This document shows positions 29,534-38,818 of a stretch of 64,000 nt of DNA, one piece after another. The DNA is from Pseudomonadota bacterium (GTDB taxonomy: Bacteria > Pseudomonadota > Gammaproteobacteria > Burkholderiales > JAKAFK01): assembly GCA_021788645.1 (NCBI GenBank), contig JAJYKK010000002.1, forward strand, positions 1-64,000, read 5' to 3'. The stretch's first letter is position 1; each line of letters opens with the position of its first letter. Both the position numbers and the translations under genes were made by a program. The notes beneath the pieces were generated by a model. It made no database searches. It worked only from the letters and a program-made list of their open reading frames with translations, and was not told where the DNA came from.

Positions 29534-30163
29534 ATGATTCGAGTACTGATCGTCGATGACCACGCCATCGTCCGCAAGGGGCTCGCGCAAGCCTTGTCGG
29601 AGACCGAGGATCTCATCGCGGCCGGGGAGGCCGACAATGCCGCGCACGCCGTGAACCAGATTCGCACCGGCGATTGGGATGTCGTCCTCATGGATGTCTC
29701 CATGCCCGGGAGAAGCGGGATCGACCTCCTCAAGCAGATCAAGCAGGAAAGGCCCGCCCTGCCCGTGCTCATGCTCAGCATGTACCCTGAAGACCAGTAT
29801 GCGGTGCAACTGCTCAAGCTCGGGGCTTCCGGATACCTCACCAAAGACAGTTCCCCCGAGGAACTGGTGACGGCGATCCGAACGGTTGCGACAGGCAGGC
29901 GCCACATCCGCGCCTCCGTCGCCGAACTCCTGGTCGAGGACATGACCCGGGCCGGCGCCGAACCACACGAAACCCTCTCCCAGCGCGAAGACCAGATCTT
30001 TCGCCTGCTCGCCAGCGGACAAGCCGTCTCGCAGATCGCCGAGAGCCTCTTTCTCAGCGTCAAGACGGTGAGCACTTACCGCACGCGCGTGCTCGAGAAA
30101 ATGGGCCTCAAGAACAACGCCGAACTCACGCTTTACGCCATCAAGCACGGCCTGATCGACTAG
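29534..30163 (+). CDS. NarL/LuxR-family response regulator
   Basis: IRVLIVDDHAIVRKGLAQAL...VVLMDVSMPGRSGIDLL; HTH LSQREDQIFRLLASGQAVSQIAESLFLSVKTVSTYRTRVLEKMGLKNNAEL. Confidence 0.95.
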   Translation: MIRVLIVDDHAIVRKGLAQALSETEDLIAAGEADNAAHAVNQIRTGDWDVVLMDVSMPGRSGIDLLKQIKQERPALPVLMLSMYPEDQYAVQLLKLGASGYLTKDSSPEELVTAIRTVATGRRHIRASVAELLVEDMTRAGAEPHETLSQREDQIFRLLASGQAVSQIAESLFLSVKTVSTYRTRVLEKMGLKNNAELTLYAIKHGLID

Positions 30164-30380
30164 CCCTCCCCCGCTCCCGGCGTCGGCGCGTGTCCTACGG
30201 CACATAGGTCACCGCCGACATCGGGCACAGGCACCGTCCGACGCCAGAAAGAGCCGCCGCCCGATAGCGAGGCGCCACCGACGCGCGCACTATGCGTGTC
30301 GTGCGCCCATGCTTGGCAGAGCGCACAGTGCCGAGGCCGCCCGAGCCTCATCGTCTCCCTGACAAGATGCGCCTCTATAA

Positions 30381-31290
30381 ATGCCAGACCAAGAACCCTT
30401 TTTCGGCTGCCAGCCCGTTTGGGACCGGCAAAACCGTCTCTTCGCCCACGCGCTCCTGTTTCGCGCGACCGGACATGGCCGTGGCGAGCGTTTAAACGGC
30501 TGCCGCACCAGCGCCCACGTCATCCGATACGCCGTCGGGGAGCTGCAAATCGCCTCCTCGCTGCATAAAAGCACGCTGTTCATCAAGGTTGACGAGAGCG
30601 CGCTTCAAAGCGCGCTCGTCGTCGAGTCCATGGAGCCTCGCCCCCCGCTCATCGGGTACGCCCCCGCGCCCAAGGCCCAGGGGTCCCGAGTCGCCTCGGA
30701 CGCCTTCCTGTGCGGCGACGCGCACGCCCAGCACGCGCCGGTCGAACTGGCCGACGTGATCGAAATCGACGCCGGTCAACGGGCTCCGGATGCAGGGCCC
30801 GGACGGGTGCGGCGATTGAAGGGCCGGCAGCTCGAATGTCTGGCCGAGAAAGTCGAAACGCCCGCCCAGGCTCAGGACGAACTGGATGCCCGCCGTGATC
30901 TGTTCCAGGGCGCCTCCGTCGCCCGGCCCCACATAATCGCCGGTGATCGCCTCGCCCCCTCGCGCTTGCGGCTCCCCAGGCTGCTGACCGCGATCATGGA
31001 GGCGGCCGAGGTCACAGCACTTGAGGATCGCTTCAAACGGGCGCCTGCTCTGAGCTATCGCCCGTTGCGCCGGGTCAATTCGGCCGCCGCCCGCTTGTCC
31101 CGCAAGATCTTTCCCTCACCCAAGCCATCGTCATGCTGGGGCAACGGCAGATCCCGCACTGGCTGCAACGGCTTCATCTATCACGCGGGGGCGCGGGTGC
31201 GCGCCCCCGCCCCTATTGCATCTGGCGGCCGGTCGTGGACGCATCCTCGAAATCCTGGCGGAACAGACCGGGAACGTGCGTGGCCCCCTG
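30381..31290 (+). pseudogene. Decayed EAL-HDOD (YuxH-type) signalling protein with frameshift(s)
   Basis: FFGCQPVWDRQNRLFAHALLFRA; AQGSRVASDAFLCGDAHAQHAPVELADVIEID; LECLAEKVETPAQAQ...DLFQG...RPHIIAGDRLAPSRLRLPRLL; ALEDRFKRAPALSYRPLRRVNSAA, continuing in another frame as LSLTQAIVMLGQRQIPHWLQRLHLSRG, then possibly a third frame PLLHLAAGRGRILEILAEQTG. Confidence 0.7.
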
Positions 31291-31754
31291 CGCGGGCGCA
31301 GGAAGCCCTTGGGAGACGGGCTCGCACGTGCAAAACGGCTCGCGCAGGGGAATTTCGCGGGTGCTCGTGGGCTCACAAGGGACTCGACGCTCGGCTGGGA
31401 GCCGCCGCTGCACGCGCAAAGCAGGGCCATCGGTTGGGCCGGCGCCGAAGCCGCAGCCAGTTGATCGGTTCCGCCGGCCGCCGCCTTTGGGTTCGGCGTC
31501 GGGGCAGACCTCGCCCCGGCCCAGGGCACGCACTCAAACGGCACCGGAGGGAAACGCAGGCGAGAGCCGTTCAAGCGTCTTTGGCGCAGCGGAAGAAGGA
31601 GACATGCGATGTTCGCTGCAACATAGCGCAAGGCAAACACCGCGCGGCACCGGGCCGCTTGGGATAGCCGCCAAAGCACTGCGGCCAGCGCGGCCCCGCG
31701 ACCCGTCATTTCAAGCGCACGAAAAACAAACACAGTGGAAATGGAGACAAGACG

Positions 31755-33389
31755 ATGTTCAAGAATATGAGAATCGGCATTCGCCTGGCGCTGGGCTTCG
31801 GCATCCTCGGCCTGCTCTTTGCGGCGTCGGGCATTTTCTCGCTGCTCCAAATGAAAACCGTCAAGACATCCACCGATGCCGTCATCGCCGGCCAGTGGCC
31901 CCAATATGTTGCCATGGGACAGGTGCTCGACACCGTCGAAGAGATGCTGCGCGACAGCGAGGCCGCCTTTTCCGATCAGCCCAACCCGGCTCATGTTGCG
32001 GGCATGCATGCGAAATGGCAGAACGTGGAGCGCGCAAACGATCGACGGCTTGCGACCGTTTCCCGCCTGGCCGCGACGCCGACGGGACGCGCATTCGCAC
32101 GGAAGGTCAAGCGGGACCTGGGCACCTATTACCGCACGGAAGATCGATTCCTGGCCGCACTCGAAAGCACTGATCCGTCGGCTGCCAACCTCCTCCACCA
32201 GCAGGTGCGCCCCCAGGCGGCCGCGCTCGCGGGCGAGATCCGGCATTTCAAGACCCATATCACGCATGTTTTTGCCCAGGCGGCGGGCCAATCCGACGCG
32301 ATTTATGCGCAAGCGCGCGCCATGGAGAGCGTGGTCGCGAGCCTCATGCTGCTGCTCGCTGGCGGTTTTGCCTTCTGGGTGACGCGCTCGATCACCGGTC
32401 CCTTGAAGGCGGCGGTCGCGGTGTCCAACCAGTTGGCCGAGGGCGACCTCACCGCCCGCATCGAGGCCAATTCCCGCGACGAGGTGGGGCAGCTGCTCTC
32501 CGCCATGCAGAACATGGTGCACAAGCTCTCCCAGGTCATCAGCGAGGTGCGCGGCGCCGCCGACAACCTCTCTTCCGCCTCCGAGGAAGTCAGCGCCACC
32601 GCTCAGTCGCTCTCCCAATCCTCCTCCGAGCAGGCCGCCAGCGTCGAGGAAACCTCCGCCTCGGTCGAGCAGATGACCGCCTCCATCAACCAGAACACCG
32701 AAAACGCCAAGATCACCGACGGCATGGCCGCCAAGGCGGCCAAGGAAGCGGCCGAAGGCGGCGACGCCGTCAGGAACACCGTCACCGCCATGAAGAGCAT
32801 CGCCGGCAAGATCGGCATCATCGACGACATCGCCTACCAGACCAACCTCCTCGCCCTCAACGCCGCCATCGAGGCCGCCCGCGCCGGCGAGCACGGCAAG
32901 GGCTTCGCCGTGGTCGCCGCGGAAGTGAGGAAGCTCGCCGAGCGCTCCCAGGTCGCCGCACAGGAAATCAGCAGCCTCGCCTCCGGCAGCGTCGACCTCG
33001 CCGAGAAGGCCGGCACCCTCCTCGACGAGATCGTCCCCTCCATCAAGAAAACCTCCGACCTCGTCCAGGAAATCACCGCCGCCTCCGAAGAACAGGCCTC
33101 CGGCGTCGGCCAGATCAACACCGCCATCTCCCAGCTCTCCCAGGCCACCCAGCAAAACGCCTCCGCCTCCGAAGAGCTCGCCGCCACCGCCGAGGAAATG
33201 AGCGGTCAGGCCGAACAGCTGCAGTCCCTCATGGGCTTCTTCAAGGTCGAAGGCGCCGGCGCCCCGAACCGCACCGCCGCCAAACCCGCCCTCCAGCACG
33301 CAACCCCCGTCGCCCACGGACAGCCCAGGGCGGCCACGAAGGACCACCCCGCGGGCCACGCCCACGAGCACGAATTCGTCAGGTTCTAA
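31755..33389 (+). CDS. Methyl-accepting chemotaxis protein (receptor A)
   Basis: TM1 [24 protein letters not shown], periplasmic domain, TM2/[41 protein letters not shown] core [40 protein letters not shown]-terminal EFVRF. Confidence 0.95.
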   Translation: MFKNMRIGIRLALGFGILGLLFAASGIFSLLQMKTVKTSTDAVIAGQWPQYVAMGQVLDTVEEMLRDSEAAFSDQPNPAHVAGMHAKWQNVERANDRRLATVSRLAATPTGRAFARKVKRDLGTYYRTEDRFLAALESTDPSAANLLHQQVRPQAAALAGEIRHFKTHITHVFAQAAGQSDAIYAQARAMESVVASLMLLLAGGFAFWVTRSITGPLKAAVAVSNQLAEGDLTARIEANSRDEVGQLLSAMQNMVHKLSQVISEVRGAADNLSSASEEVSATAQSLSQSSSEQAASVEETSASVEQMTASINQNTENAKITDGMAAKAAKEAAEGGDAVRNTVTAMKSIAGKIGIIDDIAYQTNLLALNAAIEAARAGEHGKGFAVVAAEVRKLAERSQVAAQEISSLASGSVDLAEKAGTLLDEIVPSIKKTSDLVQEITAASEEQASGVGQINTAISQLSQATQQNASASEELAATAEEMSGQAEQLQSLMGFFKVEGAGAPNRTAAKPALQHATPVAHGQPRAATKDHPAGHAHEHEFVRF

Positions 33390-33834
33390 CCCATACACGC
33401 ACGGCCTCGGGCGTCCCGGCCCCACCGCAACACGGGACCCCCACAGGCGAGAGGAAATCTCATGGCGGAAATCGTCCCTTATCAGCAAACCGCGCCGGCA
33501 CCCACCCCCGATGCGGCCGAACAGCACCAGTACCTCACCTTCGAGCTCGCCGGCGAACCGTTCGCCATCGGCATCCTGGCCATCAGGGAAATCATCGAGT
33601 TCGGCGGCCTCACCACCGTCCCCATGATGCCCGAGTTCATCCGCGGGGTCATCAACCTGCGCGGCAGCGTCGTCCCCGTGCTCGACCTCGCGGCACGCTT
33701 CGGCCGCCCCCACTCGACCATCACCCGGCGCAGCTGCATCGTCATCCTCGAATCACACTTCGAGGACAACAGCCAGGACATCGGCGTCATCGTCGACACC
33801 GTCCAGGAAGTCCTGGAAATCCCCTCCGCCGACA
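32363..33834 (+). repeat. 1,472-bp direct repeat, copy 1 (partner 39427-40898)
   Basis: Constant offset of 7,064; divergence at 32362/39426 (g/t) and 33835/40899 (c/t); all spot-checked lines and translated ORFs in several frames identical, including the intergenic stretch. Confidence 0.93.
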
Positions 33835-34118
33835 CGCCAAACGCGCGTTTCGCGCGACAGGAAAATGACGCACGGCCTATCCCGACACGATGCAGGGAGG
33901 TCGCCGCGCCGGCCGCTCAACGCGACGCGTGGCCGGCACACGCCACAAGCTCAGGGGGCCTGATTCCCGGCGGGCTTCTCGCTGTCGGGGTCTGTCCTAC
34001 ACGGCGCCAGCCTTGTCCGACCCCAGAAACGGACGACATCGGATACCGGGGAAAAGGGTGCCGGGCGACAATGGCGCATCGTCAGGCAGGCGTTCGTGAT
34101 GAAAGTTTTTTTGGTTGA
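33462..34118 (+). pseudogene. Truncated cheW: first 124 codons identical to the intact cheW at 40526, then unrelated tail
   Basis: MAEIVPYQQ...VQEVLEIPSAD identical to 40526 ORF, then TPNARFARQENDARPIP...; tail runs into the downstream REC gene start. Confidence 0.8.
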
Positions 34119-34500
34119 GGATTCGGAAGTCGTTCGGCAGCGGCTGACCGGCTCGTTGCGGGAGATTGGGTCCGTCGACGTGGTCGGCGAGGCGCAGTGC
34201 GAGCGGGACGCCATCGAGGGGATCCGGGCGGTGCGGCCGGACGCCGCCATCGTCGATCTCCAGCTGAAGACGGGAAACGGGATGAACGTGCTCAGTGCGG
34301 TGCGCAGCCAGGACGCGTCGATTCTGTTGATCGTCCTGACCAATTTCGCTTATCCCCAGTATCGGAGCAAATGCATGGCTTCAGGCGCGGATTTCTTTTT
34401 CGACAAGTCGAGCGAGTTCGTCAAGGTGGCAGAACTCCTGCAGGAACGGGCCTGCGCCCCGCGCGCGCCGGGGCATACCTCGGGGGGGCTATCCCGATGA
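34099..34500 (+). CDS. Single-domain response regulator (receiver)
   Basis: [24 protein letters not shown]...[18 protein letters not shown]...[31 protein letters not shown]. Confidence 0.9.
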   Translation: MKVFLVEDSEVVRQRLTGSLREIGSVDVVGEAQCERDAIEGIRAVRPDAAIVDLQLKTGNGMNVLSAVRSQDASILLIVLTNFAYPQYRSKCMASGADFFFDKSSEFVKVAELLQERACAPRAPGHTSGGLSR

Positions 34501-35726
34501 GCGGGCTGGGTCCGGGCGCGGACGGACAGGAGGCGCGCGAATTGCCGGGTCACGCGGCGGCCTGCCTGCTTCTTGGCCTTGCGGGCGCCGGCGGGTGCCT
34601 CGCGGGCGGCGGCCTGACTCCCCGATCCATTGCGGCTGCGGCCCTGGTGGCCGTCCTTTCGGCGGCGGCGGCCTTTCGGGCGTGGCGTGCGCGCGGCCAG
34701 GCCTTGGCGATCATGCGGAACGCGGCGTCCGGTACCCGCGACGCGCGGGCACGCGCCGACCGGCTCAGCCAGGCGATGACCGCCCGGGATGCGCTGTGCG
34801 CCAAGGCGCTGCCGATCATGGGCCGCCATGTCGCCAGCTCGCGCGAACAAACCGAGCAATCGGTGACCCGTCTCGCCGCCCGCTTCGCGGACCTGGCGCA
34901 TCGCCTGGAGAGCGCCGTCGATGCGTCCCAGCATGCCGCCCGGGGGCCGGCGGACGAGGGGAACGGCGGCGTGATCGATGTCCTGAATGAAGCCGAGCAG
35001 CGGCTTCGTGCCGTGGTGGATGCGCTGGAGACCACGCATGGCAACCGCAACGCGATGCTCGAGCGGATCCGGGGGCTGACCGGCTATACCGATGCCCTGA
35101 AGAAGATGGCCGCCGACGTGGCCGCGATCGCCGGGCAGACCAACCTGCTCGCGCTCAACGCGGCCATCGAGGCCGCCCGCGCGGGGGAAGCCGGGCGGGG
35201 CTTTGCCGTGGTCGCCGACGAGGTGCGCAAGCTCTCGAACGCCTCCAGCGAGACCGGCAAGAAGATGTCAGAAAAGGCCGCCGTCATCGGCGGCGCCATC
35301 GAAGGCGCGCTGGCGAGCGCGGAAGAGGCCTCGCAGCGCGACGTGCAGTCGGTGGCGCATGCCGGGGAGACCATCGCTCACGTGCTCGCCCGGTTCAGCG
35401 CGGTCGCGACCGGCCTGTCCGATTCCAGCGCGCTGCTGCGCCGCGAGAGCGCCGGCATTCGCGACGAGATCAACGACATCCTCGTCTCCCTCCAGTTCCA
35501 GGATCGGGTCAGCCAGATCCTCTCGCATGTCGAGGGGTCGCTGGATCAGCTGCGCGTGCAGGCGGAGCTCGCTCACAACGGCGACGGCGCGTGTGCGCTG
35601 CCCGATGCGCAGGCGTGGATCGAGCAGATGAAGCTCACCTATGCCACTGACGAGCAGCGGCAGAACCACCATGACGGCGGAGCCGGCGCCATGCCGTCCG
35701 CGGGTTCCGAGATCACTTTCTTCTAG
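34497..35726 (+). CDS. Methyl-accepting chemotaxis-like protein without an evident periplasmic sensor domain
   Basis: ATGA overlap; two closely spaced hydrophobic segments near the N-terminus; MCP core [38 protein letters not shown]; tail ...GSEITFF. Confidence 0.87.
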   Translation: MSGLGPGADGQEARELPGHAAACLLLGLAGAGGCLAGGGLTPRSIAAAALVAVLSAAAAFRAWRARGQALAIMRNAASGTRDARARADRLSQAMTARDALCAKALPIMGRHVASSREQTEQSVTRLAARFADLAHRLESAVDASQHAARGPADEGNGGVIDVLNEAEQRLRAVVDALETTHGNRNAMLERIRGLTGYTDALKKMAADVAAIAGQTNLLALNAAIEAARAGEAGRGFAVVADEVRKLSNASSETGKKMSEKAAVIGGAIEGALASAEEASQRDVQSVAHAGETIAHVLARFSAVATGLSDSSALLRRESAGIRDEINDILVSLQFQDRVSQILSHVEGSLDQLRVQAELAHNGDGACALPDAQAWIEQMKLTYATDEQRQNHHDGGAGAMPSAGSEITFF

Positions 35727-35736
35727 GGGGGCAACC

Positions 35737-36108
35737 ATGGCCAAGACCGTACTGGTCGTCGACGACTCCGCATCCTTGCGGCAGGTCGTTTCCATCGCGC
35801 TGAAGGGCGCCGGCTACGACGTGCTGGAGGCTTCCGACGGGAAGGACGCCCTGTCGAAGCTTGCCGGCCAGCAGCGGGTTCATCTCATCATCAGCGACGT
35901 CAACATGCCCAACATGGACGGCATCGCCCTCGTCAAGGCGGTGAAGCAGCTCGCGCAGTACAAGTTCACGCCGATCATCATGCTCACCACCGAGTCCCAG
36001 GAAGAGAAGAAGCGCGAGGGCCAGGCCGCGGGCGCCAAGGCATGGGTGGTCAAGCCTTTCCAGCCGGCCCAGATGCTTGCGGCCGTCTCCAAGCTTCTGC
36101 CGGCCTGA
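35737..36108 (+). CDS. cheY: CheY-like response regulator
   Basis: KTVLVVDDSASLRQVVSIALKGAGYDVLEASDGKDAL...LIISDVNMPNMDGI...MLTTES...AWVVKPFQP. Confidence 0.95.
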   Translation: MAKTVLVVDDSASLRQVVSIALKGAGYDVLEASDGKDALSKLAGQQRVHLIISDVNMPNMDGIALVKAVKQLAQYKFTPIIMLTTESQEEKKREGQAAGAKAWVVKPFQPAQMLAAVSKLLPA

Positions 36109-36134
36109 GCGCGGCCACCGTCGGGGAGAACACC

Positions 36135-36467
36135 GTGACCATCGAGTTTGAAATCCTGGAGGACGGACGGCGGATGCGCGTGCGCGGGCCCCTGACCATT
36201 TACGGCGCGGCGCAGGCGAGGGACCGGTTCGTGCAGGCCATGCGGCTGGGCGCCGAGATCGAGATTGACCTGTCGGCCGTCGACGAATTGGATACCGCAG
36301 GCTTCCAGCTGCTGCTCGCGCTCAAGCAGGAAGGCCGCCGGAAGGGCTGCGACGTGCGCCTGGTCGGCCATAGCCGCGCCGTGCTCGAAGTAATCGATCT
36401 CTACCACATGGCGGCGGAGCTGGGCGATCCGCTGGTCATCCCCGCGGAATCGGGCGCGCCCTATTGA
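36135..36467 (+). CDS. STAS-domain protein (GTG start)
   Basis: TIEFEILEDGRRMRVRGPLTIYGAAQARDRFVQAM...EIDLSAVDELDTAGFQLLLALKQEGRR. Confidence 0.85.
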   Translation: MTIEFEILEDGRRMRVRGPLTIYGAAQARDRFVQAMRLGAEIEIDLSAVDELDTAGFQLLLALKQEGRRKGCDVRLVGHSRAVLEVIDLYHMAAELGDPLVIPAESGAPY

Positions 36468-36486
36468 GCCGCCAAGGAAGGCAAAG

Positions 36487-38667
36487 ATGAACCTGGATCA
36501 GGCACTGCAAACCTACATCGAGGAAAGCCGGGCGCTGCTGGCGGACATGGAGGCGCACCTGTTGCGGCTCGAGCGGGAGCCCGCCGAGCCGGACACCCTC
36601 AACGCCCTGTTCCGCGCCGCCCATACCATCAAGGGCTCGGCCGGGCTGTTCGGGCTCGATCCGATCGTCTCGTTCACCCATGGGGTCGAGAATCTGCTCG
36701 ATTGCCTGCGGGCCGGGGAAATGCTCCTCTCGGGCGAGATCGTCGAGCTCCTCCTGCGCGCCCGCGACCACATGAGTCTCCTCATCGCGACGGTGGCCGA
36801 GGCGGGCGAGGCTGCGGGCGCGGATCTGCGGGCGCAAGGCGACGCCCTGGAGCGGGCGCTGCGCGAGACGCTCGGGGGCGATGTCGCGGGCGGCGTCCCG
36901 GCGCAGGCGCCGGATCCGGTGATTGCGAGCGGCGGCGGCCAGATCGACGGCGACGTCTGGCAGATTTCGCTCGCCTTCGGCGGCGAGGTGCTGCGCAACG
37001 GCCTCGATCCCATCTCCTTCATCCGGCATCTGGCGACGATCGGCGAGATCGTCGCCTTCTCGACCCATTGCCCGGACATGCCGCCCTTGGCCGAGATGGA
37101 TCCCGAGAGCTGCTATCTCGCCTGCGAGATCGGCTTGAAGACCGGGGCCGACAAGCGCGCCATCGAGGACGTCTTCGACTTCATGCGCGACGATTGCGAA
37201 CTCCACATCATGCCGCCCGCGAGCCTGCTGCCCGCTTCCCTCGAGCGGATCACGCACGCCCGGGGGCCCGAGGACCGGGTGGGCGACATCCTGGTCGAGG
37301 CCGAGGTCGTCACCGCGCGCGAAGTGGATGCGGCACTCGCCCGGCAGGAGGCCGCCGGCGCCGGCGAGGCGCGCCCCGCCCTCGGGGAGGTCCTGATCCA
37401 TCAGGGGGACGCCCCCAAGGCCGCGGTCGATGCCGCGCTCGCCAAGCAGCGCGAGATCCGCGAGCACAAGGTCGCCGAGGCGCGTTTCATCCGGGTGCAT
37501 GCCGACAAGCTCGACGCGCTCATCAATCTGGTGGGCGAACTGGTCATCGCCGGCGCCTCGGCCGCCTTGATCGCAAGACGCGCGAACGACGCCGCCCTGG
37601 TGGAGGCAAGCTCCGTGGTCTCGCGCCTGGTCGAGGAAATCCGCGACAATGCGCTCACCCTCCGCATGGTCGAGATCGGCGAGACCTTCAACCGCTTTCA
37701 CCGCGTGGTGCGCGATGTCGCCAGGGAGCTGGGGAAGGACATCGCGCTCGAGATCCGCGGCGCGGAAACGGAACTCGACAAGACCGTCGTCGAGAAGATC
37801 GCCGATCCCCTCACCCATCTCGTGCGCAACGCCATGGACCACGGCATCGAGCCCGCCGAGACGCGCATCGCCCGCGGCAAGCCCGCGCGCGGCACCGTGC
37901 TCTTGAGCGCCCACCACGACTCCGGCAGCATCGTGATCGAGGTCCAGGACGACGGCGGCGGCCTGAATCGCGAGCGCATCCTGCGCAAGGCCGTGGAGCG
38001 CGGGCTCGTCGCGCCCTCCGCGACCCTCTCCGACCCCGAGGTCTTCAACCTCATCTTCGAGCCGGGATTCTCCACCGCCGAGCAGGTCACCAATCTCTCG
38101 GGGCGGGGTGTCGGCATGGACGTGGTCAGACGCAACATCGAGGCCCTGCGCGGCTCGGTGGAAATCGCAAGCCGGGAGGGCACGGGCACGACCATCCGCA
38201 TCCGCCTGCCGCTCACCCTCGCGATCATCGACGGCTTCCTCACCCGGGTGGGGGCCGCCTCCTTCGTCATCCCCCTCGACATGGTGCTGGAGTGCCTGGA
38301 ACTCACGGCCCAGAGCACGGCGGCCGCCCGCGGCCGCGCCTACATCGACCTGCGCGGCGAAGTGCTGCCGTTCATCCGGCTGCGCGAGCACTTCCAGCAA
38401 GACGGCGATGCCGCCCGGCGGGAGAACGTCGTGGTGGTCCATTGCGCGGGCCGCAAGGCCGGTCTCGTCGTCGACGAGCTCCTGGGCGAGCACCAGACCG
38501 TCATCAAGCCGCTCGGAAAGCTGTTCCAGAACATTCAGGGCATCAGCGGCTCGACCATCCTGGGCAGCGGCGAAGTCGCGCTGATTCTCGACGTCCCCTC
38601 GCTGCTGCAGCGAACGATCAGCCAGGAGGCCAGCGCACTGGCCGCCCTGACGGACGGTGCGCGATGA
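36487..38667 (+). CDS. cheA: CheA chemotaxis histidine kinase
   Basis: P1 RAAHTIKGSAGLFG; NAMDHGIEPAETRIARGKPARG; SGRGVGMDVVRRNIEALRG; CheW-like C-terminus. Confidence 0.96.
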   Translation: MNLDQALQTYIEESRALLADMEAHLLRLEREPAEPDTLNALFRAAHTIKGSAGLFGLDPIVSFTHGVENLLDCLRAGEMLLSGEIVELLLRARDHMSLLIATVAEAGEAAGADLRAQGDALERALRETLGGDVAGGVPAQAPDPVIASGGGQIDGDVWQISLAFGGEVLRNGLDPISFIRHLATIGEIVAFSTHCPDMPPLAEMDPESCYLACEIGLKTGADKRAIEDVFDFMRDDCELHIMPPASLLPASLERITHARGPEDRVGDILVEAEVVTAREVDAALARQEAAGAGEARPALGEVLIHQGDAPKAAVDAALAKQREIREHKVAEARFIRVHADKLDALINLVGELVIAGASAALIARRANDAALVEASSVVSRLVEEIRDNALTLRMVEIGETFNRFHRVVRDVARELGKDIALEIRGAETELDKTVVEKIADPLTHLVRNAMDHGIEPAETRIARGKPARGTVLLSAHHDSGSIVIEVQDDGGGLNRERILRKAVERGLVAPSATLSDPEVFNLIFEPGFSTAEQVTNLSGRGVGMDVVRRNIEALRGSVEIASREGTGTTIRIRLPLTLAIIDGFLTRVGAASFVIPLDMVLECLELTAQSTAAARGRAYIDLRGEVLPFIRLREHFQQDGDAARRENVVVVHCAGRKAGLVVDELLGEHQTVIKPLGKLFQNIQGISGSTILGSGEVALILDVPSLLQRTISQEASALAALTDGAR

Positions 38668-38818
38668 GCCCCCGCTCGCACGCCCCGAAGCGGGCGCTGC
38701 CCGCGCCGCCGTGGGCGCGCCCAGGGTAGCCGCGCCCGGCAAAGGCCACCGGCCGGGCGAGCGCGCGGCCCGCCTCGCGAAGTGAATTAATTCTTACATA
38801 CCGATGGGAGTCAGCACC

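Noticed and set aside
27451-30075. 874-aa minus-strand ORF antisense to the sensor kinase
   Set aside because: Plus-strand frame has clear HK, PAS and HATPase motifs; the antisense frame has none.
30492-30932. 146-aa minus-strand ORF as a gene
   Set aside because: The plus strand carries recognisable EAL-HDOD remnants; the antisense ORF has no motif.
31131-33713. 860-aa minus-strand ORF antisense to receptor A and cheW
   Set aside because: Low-complexity Gly/Asp-rich shadow of a high-GC coding strand; its counterpart recurs at 38618-40777 only because of the direct repeat.
36436-38742. 768-aa minus-strand ORF and 675-aa plus-frame ORF 36702-38729
   Set aside because: Both are shadow frames of cheA, which has unambiguous motifs.
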